From Photorhabdus asymbiotica (GTDB lineage: Bacteria; Pseudomonadota; Gammaproteobacteria; Enterobacterales; Enterobacteriaceae), in the NCBI RefSeq assembly GCF_003634575.1, contig NZ_RBLJ01000001.1, positions 1,426,001 through 1,490,000 of the forward strand: a DNA stretch of 64,000 nt, in the 5' to 3' direction. Below the pieces are notes generated by a model. The model saw nothing but the letters and a program-made list of their open reading frames with translations. It ran no database searches and was not told the origin of the DNA. Position 1 is the first letter of the stretch, and each line of letters begins with the position of its first letter. The translations under genes were made by a program, and so were the position numbers. Below, one piece after another: positions 62,436 to 64,000 of this stretch.

Positions 62436-64000
62436 ATGTCATTCCAGAAAACCTCCGCCGGGTTGCCCGGTGTGGTAAAACAAATTGCTGACCGATTGAG
62501 TACCCAGAGCGCTGGCGGCTTACAGTTTACCTTCTCCGCTGCCGGCCTGCCGCCCCACACCTTTGTGGTCGCTGCCTTTTCACTGAATGAAGCCTTCTCC
62601 ACCCCATTCAGCCTTGAGGTCAGCTTAGCCAGTGCCGACCCGGCGATTGATTTCTCCGCCGTCCTCGATAAAAGCGCCACCCTGTCTATCCTGCGTGAAG
62701 GCAAAGTCCAGCGTACCGTCACCGGCATGGTCTCCCGTTTTGTACAGGGCAATACCGGCAAACATCAGACCCGCTATGAGATGTCGGTCCGTCCGGACAT
62801 GTGGCGTACCACCCTGCGCCAGAATTCCCGCATTTTTCAGCAGCAGGATATCAAAACCATTATCACCACTCTACTCAAAGAAAACGGCGTCCGGGATGTG
62901 GTGTTCAGTCTGCGTAATCCGCACCCGGAGCGGGAGTTCTGTGTCCAGTACCGGGAAACCGATTTTGATTTTCTGCAACGGCTAGCCGCCGAAGAAGGCA
63001 TCTTTTATTTCTTTGAGTTTAGCGGTCATAAAAACACGTTGGTGTTTGCCGACGATGCCGGCTCCATTGCTAAAGGCCCGGTACTGCCCTATCACCCGGA
63101 AGACGCCTCACAGGCTCAGTCGTTGTGTATCACCGCCCTGACCCGCAGTGCTCAGGTACGTCCGGCTACCGTCGAGCTCAAAGATTACACCTTTAAAAAC
63201 CCCGTCTGGGCTGCTGAGTTTCGCCAGCAGATGCGGGAAACCGACCTCCAGTATACCGGCTATGAACACTTTGATTTTCCCGGTCGCTTCAAAGATGAGC
63301 AGCACGGTGCTGATTTCACCCGCTACCGGCTGGAAGCCCTGCGCAACAATGCTCTGATGGGGTACGGTGACAGTAACGATGCCGCCATGCAACCGGGCGT
63401 GCTGTTCACTCTGACCGACCACCCGCGTCAGGACCTCAACCGGCTCTGGCAGCTGGTGAGTGTGGCGCATACCGGCAGCCAGCCGCAGGCACTGGAGCAG
63501 GCCAGCGGTGAATCAGGCACCGTGATGAGTAACCACTTCACCTTTATCCCCTATGACCAGCACTGGCGTCCAACGCCACTGCCCAAGCCGCTGATGGACG
63601 GCCCGCAGATTGCCAAAGTGGTTGGTCCGGAAGGAGAAGAAATCTTCTGCGACCAGTATGGTCGTATCCGGTTACAGTTTTTGTGGGACCGTTACGGCCA
63701 GAGTAACGACCACAGCTCTTGCTGGATACGAGTAACCCAGCCGTGGGCCGGTCAGGGCTGGGGGATGCTGGCGATCCCGCGTATCGGTCAGGAAGTGGTG
63801 GTGGACTTTCTGCACGGAGACCCGGACCAGCCGATAGTCACCGGACGGACCTATCATGCCAGCAACATCCCGCCGGGCGCGTTACCGGGCAGTAAAACCC
63901 AGATGGCCTTCCGATCAAAAACCCATAAGGGGGAAGGCTATAACGAACTGCGTTTTGAAGATGCCAAAGGCAGTGAAGAGCTGGCTTTGCACGCACAGCG
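62436..64000 (+). CDS. vgrG: Type VI secretion tip protein VgrG (runs off window)
   Basis: Open from ATG 62436 (AAGGAG upstream) to the window end, at least 521 residues. It reads as the VgrG gp27/gp5-like fold: MSFQKTSAGLPGV, FSLNEAFSTPFSLEVSLAS, REFCVQYRETDFDFLQRLAAEEGIFYFFEF in the gp27 part, then the OB-fold (GPEGEEIFCDQYGRIRLQFLWDRYG, SCWIRVTQPWAGQGWGMLAIPRIGQEVVVDF) and the beginning of the spike (TGRTYHASNIPPG). GC content is visibly higher than in the fimbrial region, as is usual for vgrG/rhs loci. Effector genes or a C-terminal effector domain may follow outside the window. Confidence 0.95.
   Translation, partial: MSFQKTSAGLPGVVKQIADRLSTQSAGGLQFTFSAAGLPPHTFVVAAFSLNEAFSTPFSLEVSLASADPAIDFSAVLDKSATLSILREGKVQRTVTGMVSRFVQGNTGKHQTRYEMSVRPDMWRTTLRQNSRIFQQQDIKTIITTLLKENGVRDVVFSLRNPHPEREFCVQYRETDFDFLQRLAAEEGIFYFFEFSGHKNTLVFADDAGSIAKGPVLPYHPEDASQAQSLCITALTRSAQVRPATVELKDYTFKNPVWAAEFRQQMRETDLQYTGYEHFDFPGRFKDEQHGADFTRYRLEALRNNALMGYGDSNDAAMQPGVLFTLTDHPRQDLNRLWQLVSVAHTGSQPQALEQASGESGTVMSNHFTFIPYDQHWRPTPLPKPLMDGPQIAKVVGPEGEEIFCDQYGRIRLQFLWDRYGQSNDHSSCWIRVTQPWAGQGWGMLAIPRIGQEVVVDFLHGDPDQPIVTGRTYHASNIPPGALPGSKTQMAFRSKTHKGEGYNELRFEDAKGSEELALHAQ

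Overview
The window looks like chromosomal DNA of a Morganellaceae enterobacterium, most probably Photorhabdus (Xenorhabdus is the main alternative). The reasons are AT-rich DNA, many 127-bp ERIC repeats, enterobacterial core blocks whose products track E. coli proteins closely (folD-ybcJ-cysS-ppiB-lpxH-purEK and ybaP-copA-cueR-ybbJ-qmcA-ybbN-ybbO-tesA-ybbA-ybbP with ushA-fsr-ybaL), and between them accessory DNA typical of this group (tail-fibre cassettes, P4-like islands, chaperone-usher fimbriae, an EntD/NgrA-type phosphopantetheinyl transferase, VgrG).

Layout. 1-3.9 kb: end of a fimbrial-like gene, then an acetoacetate CoA-transferase module (atoDA) behind a sigma-54 promoter and a receiver-less AtoC activator. 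4.5-8.5 kb: three paralogous phage tail-fibre genes without a phage. 8.9-9.4 kb: debris, including a relic of a P4-like element. 9.4-14.5 kb: an operon hxsD-hxsB-hxsC-hxsA (His-Xaa-Ser peptide modification system with two radical SAM proteins) followed by a DUF6119/TIGR04141-type gene. 14.7-24.7 kb: two small integrative islands in tandem at tRNA-Arg(UCU), each with its own DUF4102-type tyrosine integrase, delimited by three copies of a 16-bp att core and carrying integrase-specific arm-site repeats. The second island has a P4-like layout: leader with repeated structured RNA, integrase-domain protein, AlpA, Ash, zinc-finger primase/helicase, G-rich iterons and a Ner-like regulator.

24.9-30.7 kb: core genes for folate, cysteinyl-tRNA, lipid A and purine synthesis, with a PurR operator before purEK. 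30.9-36.0 kb: an accessory patch with a decayed toxin-antitoxin locus, then a divergent riboflavin-synthase-like gene facing a Tsx-like porin, an MFS transporter and a RutA-like flavin-dependent oxygenase. 36.2-53.1 kb: core block including a ChiX small RNA, copper export (copA/cueR with its operator), membrane quality control (ybbJ/qmcA/cnoX), tesA/ybbA/ybbP, ushA, fsr and ybaL. 53.2-64.0 kb: a LysE-type exporter, about 2 kb of decayed AT-rich DNA with an XRE-regulator pseudogene, a complete fimbrial operon (subunit, chaperone, usher, tip adhesin) followed by the phosphopantetheinyl transferase, and a VgrG gene that runs off the window.

The strongest candidates for under-described biology are the hxs/DUF6119 operon, the tandem islands with co-varying arm sites and a duplicated covarying RNA hairpin unit, and the flavin-related cluster.
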